Part shown: positions 15,873 to 23,902 of the stretch, one piece after another
Numbering within the stretch: the first letter of the stretch is position 1
Layout: each line of letters begins with the position of its first letter
DNA from: Pseudomonadota bacterium
GTDB lineage: Bacteria > Pseudomonadota > Gammaproteobacteria > Burkholderiales > Burkholderiaceae_E
Assembly (NCBI GenBank): GCA_023388075.1
Contig: JAEWGX010000091.1
Location: 1 to 27,793, forward strand
Length of the DNA stretch: 27,793 bases
Direction of reading: 5' to 3'
Notes under the pieces: model-generated
Seen by the model: the letters and a program-made list of their open reading frames with translations, nothing else
What the model was told of the DNA's origin: nothing
The model's database searches: none
Made by a program: the position numbers and the translations under genes

Positions 15873-16106
15873 ATGGCCAAAGTCTGCCAGGTGACCGGCA
15901 AGGGTCCGATGGTGGGGAACCACGTGTCCCATGCCAACAACAAGACCAAGCGCCGCTTCCTGCCGAACCTGCACCATCATCGGCTGTGGGTGGAGAGCGA
16001 GAAGCGCTTCATCCGCCTGCGCCTCAGCTCCGCCGGCCTGCGCCGGATCGACAAGCTCGGGATAGACGCCGTGCTTGCGGACCTGCGCGCCCGCGGCGAG
16101 ATCTGA
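15873..16106 (+). CDS. rpmB: 50S ribosomal protein L28
   Basis: A 77-residue protein, full length for L28. MAKVCQVTGKGPMVGNHVSH, then TKRRFLPNLHHHRLWVESEK and the C-terminal IDKLGIDAVLADLRARGEI are near-identical to the E. coli L28 layout. It is a basic component of the large ribosomal subunit. The ATG at 15873 is preceded by GAGGA at about eight bases. It is followed 57 bases later by rpmG, and both are transcribed from the promoter at 15809-15837. Confidence 0.98.
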   Translation: MAKVCQVTGKGPMVGNHVSHANNKTKRRFLPNLHHHRLWVESEKRFIRLRLSSAGLRRIDKLGIDAVLADLRARGEI

Positions 16107-16163
16107 GACCTGCGGCGCCAGCCCAGGGCCAGGCAGCACTGACCACCGTCCGAGGAGTCGTCA

Positions 16164-16319
16164 ATGAGAGACAAGATCAAGCTCGAGTCCACCGCCGGAA
16201 CCGGGCACTTCTACACCACCACCAAGAACAAGCGCACCATGCCGGAGAAGATGGAGATCAAGAAGTTCGATCCCGTCGCCCGCAAGCACGTGATCTACAA
16301 GGAAACCAAGATCAAGTAG
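16164..16319 (+). CDS. rpmG: 50S ribosomal protein L33
   Basis: A 51-residue protein. MRDKIKLESTAGTGHFYTTT, then KNKRTMPEKMEIKKFDPVAR and HVIYKETKIK match L33 along their whole length. It is the zinc-independent (C-minus) form: no CxxC pair is present. The ATG at 16164 follows GAGGAG (16152-16157) by six bases. It is the last gene of the rpmB-rpmG unit, with a strong terminator about 60 bases downstream. Confidence 0.98.
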   Translation: MRDKIKLESTAGTGHFYTTTKNKRTMPEKMEIKKFDPVARKHVIYKETKIK

Positions 16320-16379
16320 CCGGGCTGGCCCGGGGCCGTTCGCATCGGGCGCCCCAGGAAAAGAGCGAAGCACAAAACG

Positions 16380-16408
16380 AAAGCGCCCCTGCCGGGGCGC
16401 TTTTCATT
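16380..16408. terminator. Rho-independent terminator after rpmG, probably bidirectional
   Basis: AAAGCGCCCC (16380-16389) pairs with GGGGCGCTTT (16394-16403) around the loop TGCC, ten base pairs in all. On the plus strand TTTTCATTT follows. On the minus strand the hairpin is followed by TTTCGTTTTG, so it can also end the convergent desaturase transcript, whose stop lies 31 bases away. Confidence 0.93.
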
Positions 16409-16438
16409 TGGGGCAGCGAACGCCGTTCGACAGCCGGA

Positions 16439-17686
16439 TCAGGAAGCCGTTCTAGGCGCCGGCGCGTAGCGCCGCATGCGCAGGGCGAGGTCCTGCAGCG
16501 CCCTCACGCCACTCGCTTCGGCCCGCGCACACCATTGCTGCAGATGCGCCACGAGTTGCTCCGGCGTGAGGTGGCTGCGCTCCCAGGTCGCGATCAGCTC
16601 GTCGCGCATCTCCACCAGCTTGCGCAGGCTGTCGCTGCCGGCAAAAGCCTTGGCGATCTCGAGCTTGTGCGATTCGCTGATGCGGCCCTGCTCCTGGGCA
16701 ACGCCCTTGAGCAGCGACTTGCCGGAAAGCATCGCCGAAAGATGCTGGCTGCCGGCCGCGCCGGCCGACTTGAGGCGTCCGATCTCCTCGCGCCAGGTCT
16801 TGCGCAGGCCCCGGGCATAGGCCTGCATCAGGTCGTAGCGGTAGGTGATGACGTTCTGCAGGGTCTGCGCGTCCACGTGCGGCCGCGGGGCGACCAACCG
16901 GGGCGCGGGCGCAACCTTGCGGACGGTGGCCAGACCCAGCAACTGCAGCGTGCGGATGTACATCCAGCCGATGTCGAATTCATACCACTTAGACGACAGC
17001 TTGGCGCTGCTGCCGAAGGCGTGGTGGTTGTTGTGCAGCTCCTCGCCACCGATGATGATGCCCCACGGCAGGATGTTGGTGCTCGCGTCCGGGCAGTCGT
17101 AGTTGCGATAGCCGCCGTAGTGGCCAAGGCCATTGATGATGCCGGCCGCCGTGACCGGAATCCACAGCATCTGCACCGCCCAGACAGCCACGCCGATGAC
17201 GCCGAAGAGCAGGATGTCCACTACCAGCATGAGCGAGATGCCGAGCACGGTGTGACGGCTGTAGAGGTTGCGCTCGATCCAGTCGTCTGGCGTGCCGTGG
17301 CCGAAACGCTCCACCAGCGCGGTGTCCGCGGCAGAGGCTCGATAGAGCTCCGCTCCCTCCAGCAGCACCTTGCGGATGCCGTAGACGCGCGGGCTGTGCG
17401 GATCCTCCGGCGTCTCGCAGCGCGCATGGTGCTTGCGGTGAACGGCGGCCCACTGCTTGGTCACCATGCCGGTGGTGAGCCACAGCCAGAAGCGGAAGAA
17501 ATGCGCGATCACGGGATGCAGGTCCAGCGCGCGGTGAGCCTGCGACCTGTGCAGGAAGACGGTGACGCCGACGATGGTCACGTGGGTGACCGCGAGCGTG
17601 AAGAGCAGGATCTGCCACCAGGCCCAGTCGAGCAAGCCGGTGTCCAGGAAGCCAAGGACACCCTGAATCAGGGAGTTATCGATCAA
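16439..17686 (-). CDS. Membrane fatty acid desaturase (acyl-CoA delta-9 desaturase type)
   Basis: A 415-residue integral membrane di-iron desaturase that would introduce a cis double bond into fatty acyl chains. The three histidine boxes are intact: HRSQAH (46-51), HRKHH (83-87) and HNNHH (218-222), plus the extra conserved His in INGLGHYGGYRNY (residue 189). Hydrophobic segments lie at about 22-45, 62-76, 147-160 and 161-180. The catalytic unit ends near residue 260. The remaining 150 residues are soluble, charged and helical (HVDAQTLQNVITYRYDLM onward, ending WCARAEASGVRALQDLALRM) and absent from minimal desaturases. The start is TTG 17684-17686, seven bases after GGAG; no in-frame ATG occurs before the first box region. 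It is last in the purN-rsmB-desaturase row, 75 bases after the methyltransferase. Confidence 0.92.
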   Translation of the reverse strand: MIDNSLIQGVLGFLDTGLLDWAWWQILLFTLAVTHVTIVGVTVFLHRSQAHRALDLHPVIAHFFRFWLWLTTGMVTKQWAAVHRKHHARCETPEDPHSPRVYGIRKVLLEGAELYRASAADTALVERFGHGTPDDWIERNLYSRHTVLGISLMLVVDILLFGVIGVAVWAVQMLWIPVTAAGIINGLGHYGGYRNYDCPDASTNILPWGIIIGGEELHNNHHAFGSSAKLSSKWYEFDIGWMYIRTLQLLGLATVRKVAPAPRLVAPRPHVDAQTLQNVITYRYDLMQAYARGLRKTWREEIGRLKSAGAAGSQHLSAMLSGKSLLKGVAQEQGRISESHKLEIAKAFAGSDSLRKLVEMRDELIATWERSHLTPEQLVAHLQQWCARAEASGVRALQDLALRMRRYAPAPRTAS

Positions 17687-17723
17687 AGCGTTGCTCCGTT
17701 GCGAAGGCGGTGGTTATTCCTTG

Positions 17724-17729
17724 ATTGTA
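17724..17729 (-). promoter_or_regulatory. Candidate -10 box of the desaturase gene
   Basis: The minus strand reads TACAAT in the 75-bp gap upstream of the TTG start. The -35 partner is weak: TTGAAA stands at only 14 bases spacing, and TGCTTG at 17. It would give a leader of about 30 nt. Confidence 0.4.
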
Positions 17730-17761
17730 CCGGGGGACGTGGATTTCAAGCAGATGAATGA

Positions 17762-19066
17762 CTATGCCACCGGCGTTGTCAGCCACTTTGCCACAAAGAA
17801 GCCGCTCGAGTGGCGACCGCCGGGCAGCCAGTCCTCCGTTCGCGCCAGGGCCGGAACCGTCGATTCGGTCGCCAGCTGCCGCTCGTCGGCGCCTGCATCC
17901 GGTGTGCCCGCGATCGCGACTCCAGCGGAAACGGCATTCGGCAGCGCGCCCTTTCGCTGTCGGGCCGGCCCGCCGGCGGCTTCGCTCACGCGCTCGTCGT
18001 ACCAGCGCGCCTGGCCCCGGTTCTCCTCGTCGAGCAGGCTGCAGGTGGCGTAGACGAGGGTGCCGCCGGCCTTCGCGAGCCGCGCCGCCGCCGCGAGGAT
18101 GGCCCCCTGCAGATGCAGCAACTCGTCCAGGCGTGCCGGGGTGAGCCGCCACTTGAGCTCCGGGCTGCGCGCGAGCGTCCCGGTGCCGCTGCACGGAGCA
18201 TCCACCAGCACCACGTCGGCGCGACCGTGGTAGCGGGCAAGACGGGGGTCCTCCGGGCCGTCCAGGCGCATCGTGGTGACGATGTCGATCCCGGCCCTGG
18301 CCGCCCGCGGCCCGATGCGCGAGAGCCGCTCGGCGCTGGTGTCGAAGGCCAGTATCCGGCCGGCATTGCGCATTCGCGCCGCGAGCGCCAGCGTCTTGCC
18401 ACCGGCGCCCGCGCAGAAGTCCACCACCAGTTGCCCCCGTCGCGGCGCGCAGGCGTCGACGATCCACTGGCTGCCGGCATCCTGTATCTCGAACCAGCCG
18501 CGCTCGAAGAGATCCAGCCGCTCGAGCGCGGGCCGGCCAACCAGGCGCAATGCCGTCGGCACCCGCGGCACCGGCTCGGCTTCGACGCCGCGGCGGGCCA
18601 GCTCGTCGCGCAGCGTCGCGGCCTTGACCCGGAGCAGGTTGGCGCGGATGTCCACCGGGGCGGGGTCGAGCAGCGCCGCCGCGATTGCCGGGGCGCGCTC
18701 GGCGTGAGCGGCCTGCAATCGCTCCCAGAGCCAGTCCGGCAGGCTGAAGCGCACCGCGGCCGGAAGTTGCGCGAGCGTCGCCTCGGCGACCTCCCCCGCT
18801 CGCACGGCGCGCGCCTGCGCCACCAGGTGCTCAGGAGGGGCCTCCTGCGCCACGACGTCGCCCGAGGCGAGCACCCGATAGAGGCGCAGGTTGCGCAGCA
18901 CGTCGAAGACCAGGTCGGCGGACTGGACGCGCTCGCGCCGGCCGAGCGACGGATGCTCGCGAAAGAAGGCGCGCAGTCGGGCATCCGCCGGCTGCGTGTC
19001 ATCCGGCCGCGCCAACGTGGGCAGCATCACCGAAAGCGCCCGGGCGGCCACGTCCTCGGGTCGCAT
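17762..19066 (-). CDS. RsmB/NOP family rRNA (cytosine-5) methyltransferase
   Basis: A 434-residue SAM-dependent RNA m5C methyltransferase, the family that in E. coli (RsmB) methylates C967 of 16S rRNA. The SAM-binding loop is VVDFCAGAGGKTLALAA (about 214-230); E. coli RsmB has APGG at the same place. The two family cysteines are C292 in DAPCSGTGTL (motif IV) and the nucleophile C342 in YATCSLLDEEN (motif VI). The N-terminal 200 residues form an NusB-like/RNA-binding region. The C-terminus SSGFFVAKW is the usual end of the fold. The ATG at 19064-19066 has no strong ribosome binding site; a longer frame exists, but it would overlap purN by hundreds of bases. It lies 31 bases downstream of purN and is probably co-transcribed. 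The exact target (16S C967 or another site) cannot be read from the sequence. Confidence 0.9.
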   Translation of the reverse strand: MRPEDVAARALSVMLPTLARPDDTQPADARLRAFFREHPSLGRRERVQSADLVFDVLRNLRLYRVLASGDVVAQEAPPEHLVAQARAVRAGEVAEATLAQLPAAVRFSLPDWLWERLQAAHAERAPAIAAALLDPAPVDIRANLLRVKAATLRDELARRGVEAEPVPRVPTALRLVGRPALERLDLFERGWFEIQDAGSQWIVDACAPRRGQLVVDFCAGAGGKTLALAARMRNAGRILAFDTSAERLSRIGPRAARAGIDIVTTMRLDGPEDPRLARYHGRADVVLVDAPCSGTGTLARSPELKWRLTPARLDELLHLQGAILAAAARLAKAGGTLVYATCSLLDEENRGQARWYDERVSEAAGGPARQRKGALPNAVSAGVAIAGTPDAGADERQLATESTVPALARTEDWLPGGRHSSGFFVAKWLTTPVA

Positions 19067-19097
19067 CGCCGGGCGTCGCTTCACGGGGGCAGGCGGG

Positions 19098-19835
19098 CTA
19101 GCCGGATTGGTCCGGCGCCGCGTGGAGCAGCGGATGCCGCAGCACCCGGGCCGCGTGATTCTCGCCGCCGTCGAGCAGCGCGCGGCCGCCGGCGACGCTG
19201 ATCCGGCCGGCCACCAGCCACTGCAGAGCGAGCGGATAGAGCCGGTGCTCCATCTCCAGCACCCTGTCGGCGAGCGTCGACTCGGTGTCCGCGGACTGCA
19301 CCGGCACGATCGCCTGCGCGACCACCGGTCCGTGGTCGAGCCGGGAGGTGACCAGGTGCACCGTCGCCCCATGGATCAGCGCGCCGTCGGCGAGCGCCTG
19401 GCGGTGGGTGTGCAGCCCCGGGTAGAGCGGCAGCAGCGACGGATGGATGTTGACGATCCGGCCGGCGTGCCGGTCCACGAACGCCTCGCCGAGGATCCGC
19501 ATGAAGCCGGCAAGGACGACCCACGGCGCCGCATCGGCGGCAAGCCCCTGGACGGTCTCGGCAAGCGCCGCGTCGAACTCGGCGCGCACCGCGAAGTCCC
19601 GATGGTCCAGGCAGCGGGTCGGAATGCCCTGCCCTTGCGCCCAGGCGAGGCCAGCCGCATCCGGACGGTTGCTCACCACGCCGGCGAAGTCGCAGGCCAG
19701 CCGGCCAGCGTCGCGCGCGGCCACCAGGGAGCGCAGATTGGAGCCGCGTCCGGAGATGAGGACGACCACCGGTGGCACCCCGCGCGCCTCGGCTGCGCGG
19801 GCGGACGTCGCGGCGGAAACGGGCCGGTGTTCCAT
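19098..19835 (-). CDS. purN: Phosphoribosylglycinamide formyltransferase 1 (PurN)
   Basis: PurN transfers the formyl group of 10-formyl-THF to GAR, the third step of purine synthesis. The 245-residue protein has the phosphate loop VVLISGRGSNL (24-34), and the catalytic triad N129 and H131 (VNIHPSLLP) and D167 (SRLDHGP). All three are offset by 23 from E. coli N106/H108/D144, so the extra length is at the N-terminus. The ATG at 19833-19835 gives a 20-residue Ala-rich lead-in. A longer start at 19910 is possible but would run through the intergenic region shared with ribF. An isolated TACCAT (19843-19848, minus strand) could be a -10 box, without a clear -35. It is divergent from ribF and upstream of the rsmB-like gene. 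Confidence 0.95.
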   Translation of the reverse strand: MEHRPVSAATSARAAEARGVPPVVVLISGRGSNLRSLVAARDAGRLACDFAGVVSNRPDAAGLAWAQGQGIPTRCLDHRDFAVRAEFDAALAETVQGLAADAAPWVVLAGFMRILGEAFVDRHAGRIVNIHPSLLPLYPGLHTHRQALADGALIHGATVHLVTSRLDHGPVVAQAIVPVQSADTESTLADRVLEMEHRLYPLALQWLVAGRISVAGGRALLDGGENHAARVLRHPLLHAAPDQSG

Positions 19836-19863
19836 GCGGCCGATGGTAGCAGCGGGCCCGTCG

Positions 19864-19920
19864 GCAACCGGAACCGAACGGAACCGGCGACCTGCCGGTA
19901 TCCGGGCCACGCCCGGCAGG
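19864..19920. repeat. Short direct and inverted repeats in the purN-ribF intergenic region
   Basis: AACCG occurs three times (19866-19870, 19872-19876, 19882-19886), with the two GGAACCG copies exactly ten bases apart. Just beyond, CCTGCCGG (19891-19898) and CCGGCAGG (19913-19920) are inverted repeats separated by 14 bases. The 140-bp gap separates divergent genes, so these could be operator elements or chance in GC-rich DNA. No known regulator site was recognised. Confidence 0.35.
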
Positions 19921-19962
19921 GCCGACGCTGCGCAGTCCGGCTGGAGCGCTCCCCACGCTCTC

Positions 19963-19968
19963 TATAAT
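19963..19968 (+). promoter_or_regulatory. -10 box of the ribF-ileS operon
   Basis: A perfect TATAAT whose last base is seven bases before the GTG start of ribF. Transcription should start at about 19975, at the start codon itself. The -35 region (around 19940-19946, CTGGAG) is poor. Confidence 0.65.
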
Positions 19969-19975
19969 CCCGTTG

Positions 19976-20980
19976 GTGAAAGTATTCCGCCGCCTGCCCC
20001 CATCCGCTGCGCGTCGTCCGTGCGCGGTCACGATCGGCAACTTCGACGGCGTCCATCGTGGCCACCAGGCGCTGGTGAGCGCGCTGGTCGCGGATGCGCG
20101 GCGGCACGGGCTGGCGAGCTGCGTGCTCACCTTCGAGCCGCATCCGCGCGAGTTCTTCGCCGAGCAAGCCGCCGCGGCCGGCAAGACGGACGCCGCCCGA
20201 ATCCCGGTACGCATCGCCAACCTGCGCGACAAGCTCGAGGCGCTGGCCGGCCTCGGCGTCGACCAGGTCTGCGTCGCTCACTTCAACCAGGCCCTCGCCG
20301 GCATGGCGCCGGAAGCGTTCATGCGGGAGGTGCTGGCCGAGGGTCTGCAGGCGCGGCGACTGCTGGTTGGCGACGACTTCCGGTTCGGTGCGCGCCGCGC
20401 CGGCGATTTCGAGCTCCTGCGACGCGAGGGCCCGGCGCTCGGCATGGCGGTTCAGGCGATGCCCACCGTTGTCGAAGACGGTGTGAGAGTGTCGAGCTCG
20501 CTGGTGCGGGAAGCGCTCGCAGCCGCGGACTTCGCTCGCGCCGCACAGTTGCTCGGCCGCCCCTACCGCCTGAGCGGCCGGGTGGTCGCCGGCCGGCGGC
20601 TCGGCCGCGAGCTGGGCTTTCCCACGCTCAACCTGCGCTTTCCCCATGGACGACCCGCGGTGCACGGGATCTTCGTCGTGCAGGTGACCGGCATCGCGGA
20701 AGACGACGACGTGCCGCCGCTGCCCGGCGTGGCCAATTTCGGCACCCGGCCCGCGGTGGAGCGCGACGGCCGCCACCTGCTGGAGGTGCATCTGCTCGAC
20801 TGGAGCGGCGACGCCTATGGCAAACTCGCGCGCGTCGAGTTCCTGCACAAGATCCGCGACGAAGCCTACTTCGCCGACCTCGAAGCGCTGCGCGTGCGGA
20901 TCGACGACGACGTGCGGACGGCGCGGGCCTGGTTCGCGGACCGTCCGCCCCCCCGGCCACCCGCCCCCTGCAAGCCGTGA
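19976..20980 (+). CDS. ribF: Bifunctional riboflavin kinase / FAD synthetase (RibF)
   Basis: RibF phosphorylates riboflavin to FMN and adenylylates FMN to FAD. The 334-residue protein has the N-terminal nucleotidyltransferase module with TIGNFDGVHRGHQAL (19-33; the HxGH-type site) and VSSSLVREAL. The C-terminal riboflavin kinase has LGRELGFPTLNL (about 209-220; the PTxN metal/ATP site), VANFGTRPAVE and YGKLARVEFLHKIRDE. GTG 19976 is preferred because it gives the usual MKVFR opening; a TTG three bases earlier is the alternative. No ribosome binding site exists, and a TATAAT ends seven bases upstream, so the message is probably leaderless. It leads ribF-ileS-lspA-coaBC-dut; ileS follows after 75 bases. 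No FMN riboswitch was seen. Confidence 0.95.
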   Translation: MKVFRRLPPSAARRPCAVTIGNFDGVHRGHQALVSALVADARRHGLASCVLTFEPHPREFFAEQAAAAGKTDAARIPVRIANLRDKLEALAGLGVDQVCVAHFNQALAGMAPEAFMREVLAEGLQARRLLVGDDFRFGARRAGDFELLRREGPALGMAVQAMPTVVEDGVRVSSSLVREALAAADFARAAQLLGRPYRLSGRVVAGRRLGRELGFPTLNLRFPHGRPAVHGIFVVQVTGIAEDDDVPPLPGVANFGTRPAVERDGRHLLEVHLLDWSGDAYGKLARVEFLHKIRDEAYFADLEALRVRIDDDVRTARAWFADRPPPRPPAPCKP

Positions 20981-21055
20981 AGCCGATGCGATTGCACGTG
21001 CCGACCCGCCCTGCGCCGCGATGCCCGGCGCGATGACCGCCACCAAGAGCCGCTG

Positions 21056-23902
21056 ATGTCAAGAACTCCCGATTCCGGCGACCGCACCGACTACCGGCGC
21101 ACGCTCAACCTGCCCGACACCGCCTTTCCGATGCGCGGCGACCTCGCGCGACGCGAGCCGCAGTGGGTGAACCGCTGGCAGGACGAAGGCGTCTACCGGC
21201 GCATCCGCAGCATCGCCCGTGGTCGTCCGATCTTCGAGCTCCACGACGGCCCGCCGTATGCGAACGGCGACATCCACATGGGCCACGCGGTCAACAAGAT
21301 CCTCAAGGACATGATCGTCAAGTCCCGCAACCTGGCCGGGTTCGATGCGCGCTACGTGCCGGGCTGGGACTGCCATGGCATGCCGATCGAGCACCAGGTG
21401 GAGAAGCAGTTCGGCAAGAACCTGCCGACCCGCGAGGTCCAGGCGCGCTCGCGCGCCTATGCCACCGAGCAGGTGGCCCGGCAGATGAAGGACTTCAAGC
21501 GGCTCGGCGTGATCGGCGACTGGGACAACCCCTACCTCACCATGGCGCCTCAGACCGAAGCGGCCGAGGTGCGCACCCTCAAGCGCATCATGGAAGCCGG
21601 CTTCGTCTATCGCGGCCTCAAGCCCGTCAACTGGTGCTTCGACTGCGGCTCCGCGCTCGCCGAAGCCGAGGTCGAGTATGCCGACCGCACCGACCTGGCG
21701 GTGGACGTCGGCTTTGCGTTCGCCGATCCGGCCGGCGTGGCCAAGGCCTTCGGTCTCGCCTCGTTGCCGCACGAGCACGGCTACGCGGTGATCTGGACGA
21801 CGACGCCGTGGACGCTGCCGTCCAACCAGGCGCTCAACCTGCATCCGGACATCGACTATGCGTTGGTCGACACGGTGCGCGACGGCAGGCCGACGCTGCT
21901 GATCGTTGCCGCCGAGCGGGTGGCGGCGCTGCTCGAGTCCTACGGCCTCGAGGGCAAGGTGATCGCCACCACCAAGGGGCGCGCACTCGAGCTGCTGGAG
22001 TTCCGTCATCCGTTCTACCCGCGCAACTCCCCGGTCTACCTGGGCGACTACGTGACGCTCGAGACCGGCACCGGCCTCGTGCACTCCTCGCCCGCCTACG
22101 GGGTCGAGGACTTCCTCTCCTGTCGCGCGCACGGCCTCGCCGACGACCAGATCCTCAATCCGGTGATGGGCGACGGTCGCTTCGCGACGAGCCTGCCGGA
22201 GTTCGGGGGCCTGTCGATCTGGGACGCGAACCCCAGGATCGTCGCGCACATGAAGGATAACGGCACGCTGCTCAAGGTGGCGAAGCACGTGCACAGCTAC
22301 ATGCATTGCTGGCGGCACAAGACGCCGATCATCTATCGCGCCACCAACCAATGGTTCGCGGGCATGGACATCGCCCCGCGCGAGGGCAGCACGCTGCGCG
22401 AGCGGGCGCTCGCCGGCGTCGAGGCGACCGACTTCTACCCCGCCTGGGGCAAGGCGCGGCTGCACGCCATGATCGCGAACCGCCCGGACTGGACGCTTTC
22501 GCGCCAACGGCAATGGGGCACGCCCATGGCCTTCTTCCTGCACAGGGAAACCGGCGAGCTGCATCCGCGCACGCCGGAGCTGCTCGACCAGGTGGCCGAT
22601 CGCATCGCCGAGGGCGGCATCGAAGTCTGGCAGACACTCGATCCGGCCGAGCTGCTCGGCGACGAGGCCCCGCTCTACGAGAAGGGCAAGGACACCCTCG
22701 ACGTCTGGTTCGATTCAGGCTCGACCCACGAGACGGTGCTGCGCGGCTCGCACGCGGCCGAATCGGTGTTCCCGGCGGACCTCTACCTCGAAGGCTCCGA
22801 CCAGCACCGCGGCTGGTTCCACTCCTCGCTGCTGGTGTCCTGCATGCTGAACGGCGTGCCGCCCTACAAGGCGCTGCTCACCCACGGCTTCGTCGTGGAC
22901 GGCCAGGGCCGCAAGATGAGCAAGTCGCTCGGCAACGGCATCGAGCCGCAGGAGGTGTCCGGCAAGCTGGGCGCCGAGATCCTGCGGCTGTGGGTGGCGA
23001 GCAGCGACTACTCGGGCGAGATCACCATCTCCGACGAGATCCTCAAGCGGGTGGTCGAATCCTACCGGCGCATCCGCAACACGCTGCGGTTCCTGCTCGC
23101 CAACGTCTCGGACTTCGACATCGGAAGCGACGCGGTGCCGACCGCCGAGATGCTCGACATCGACCGCTACGCCTTGCTGATGACAGAGCAGCTCCAGGAG
23201 CAGGTGAAGGCGTCCTACCTGCGCTACGAGTTCCATCCCGTGGTGGCGATGCTGCAGACGTTCTGCTCCGAAGACCTGGGCGCCTTCTACCTGGACATCC
23301 TCAAGGACCGGCTCTACACCACGCCGGCCGAAGGCAGGCCCCGGCGCAGCGCGCAGACCGCGCTCTGGCACATCACCGATGCGCTGCTCAAGCTGATGGC
23401 GCCGATCCTCTCGTTCACCGCCGACGAGGCTTGGGAGATCTTCGCGCCCGACCGCTTCGAGGCCGAAGGCCGCACCATCCAGGCCCAGGTCTTCCACCGG
23501 TTCGAGCCGCTGCCCGATGCCGCCGACCTGGACCGCCGCTGGCGCGAGATCCGGGCCGTGCGCGCGGAAGTGATGAAGGAGCTGGAGACCCTGCGGGAAC
23601 GCGGCGACATCGGCTCGTCGCTGCAGGCCGAGGCGACCCTGCGCGCCACCGGCGACCGGCTCGCCGCGCTGCGGTCGCTCGACGACGACCTGCGCTTCGT
23701 GTTGATCACTTCCGCCGCTCGGGTGCTGTCGTCGGCCGAGGAGGCGGGGCCGGCGATCGAGGTGGTGGGTACCGCCCATCCCAAGTGCGACCGTTGCTGG
23801 CACTGGCGCGCCGACGTCGGGGGCGACCCGGCGCACCCGGGCATCTGCGGCCGCTGCGTCGGCAACCTCACCGGCAATCCGGAGCCACGGATCCATGCCT
23901 GA
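21056..23902 (+). CDS. ileS: Isoleucyl-tRNA synthetase (IleRS)
   Basis: A 948-residue class I aminoacyl-tRNA synthetase that charges tRNA-Ile. The HIGH-type signature is HMGH at 74-77 (in PPYANGDIHMGHAVNKILKD). The editing (CP1) domain has WTTTPWTLPSNQALNL. KMSKS is at 620-624 (GRKMSKSLGNG). The C-terminal zinc finger has C911, C914, C931 and C934 (KCDRCWHW ... ICGRC), typical of the bacterial type. Length is normal for the E. coli-like form. The ATG at 21056 has only a weak purine stretch before it (AAGAG). It overlaps lspA by eight bases. No T-box leader precedes it. In this order after ribF it matches the E. coli ribF-ileS-lspA arrangement. Confidence 0.98.
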   Translation: MSRTPDSGDRTDYRRTLNLPDTAFPMRGDLARREPQWVNRWQDEGVYRRIRSIARGRPIFELHDGPPYANGDIHMGHAVNKILKDMIVKSRNLAGFDARYVPGWDCHGMPIEHQVEKQFGKNLPTREVQARSRAYATEQVARQMKDFKRLGVIGDWDNPYLTMAPQTEAAEVRTLKRIMEAGFVYRGLKPVNWCFDCGSALAEAEVEYADRTDLAVDVGFAFADPAGVAKAFGLASLPHEHGYAVIWTTTPWTLPSNQALNLHPDIDYALVDTVRDGRPTLLIVAAERVAALLESYGLEGKVIATTKGRALELLEFRHPFYPRNSPVYLGDYVTLETGTGLVHSSPAYGVEDFLSCRAHGLADDQILNPVMGDGRFATSLPEFGGLSIWDANPRIVAHMKDNGTLLKVAKHVHSYMHCWRHKTPIIYRATNQWFAGMDIAPREGSTLRERALAGVEATDFYPAWGKARLHAMIANRPDWTLSRQRQWGTPMAFFLHRETGELHPRTPELLDQVADRIAEGGIEVWQTLDPAELLGDEAPLYEKGKDTLDVWFDSGSTHETVLRGSHAAESVFPADLYLEGSDQHRGWFHSSLLVSCMLNGVPPYKALLTHGFVVDGQGRKMSKSLGNGIEPQEVSGKLGAEILRLWVASSDYSGEITISDEILKRVVESYRRIRNTLRFLLANVSDFDIGSDAVPTAEMLDIDRYALLMTEQLQEQVKASYLRYEFHPVVAMLQTFCSEDLGAFYLDILKDRLYTTPAEGRPRRSAQTALWHITDALLKLMAPILSFTADEAWEIFAPDRFEAEGRTIQAQVFHRFEPLPDAADLDRRWREIRAVRAEVMKELETLRERGDIGSSLQAEATLRATGDRLAALRSLDDDLRFVLITSAARVLSSAEEAGPAIEVVGTAHPKCDRCWHWRADVGGDPAHPGICGRCVGNLTGNPEPRIHA

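Noticed and set aside
14949..16106. A long plus-strand frame ending in the L28 sequence
   Set aside because: Only the last 77 codons (from ATG 15873) are real rpmB; the upstream part runs out of phase through radC and is Arg/Gly/Pro-rich noise.
19836..19975. FMN riboswitch upstream of ribF
   Set aside because: No conserved riboswitch segments are visible, and the -10 box lies too close to the start codon for any leader RNA.
20981..21055. T-box leader upstream of ileS
   Set aside because: The gap is only 75 bases and contains no T-box-like conserved sequence; the phylum also does not normally use it.
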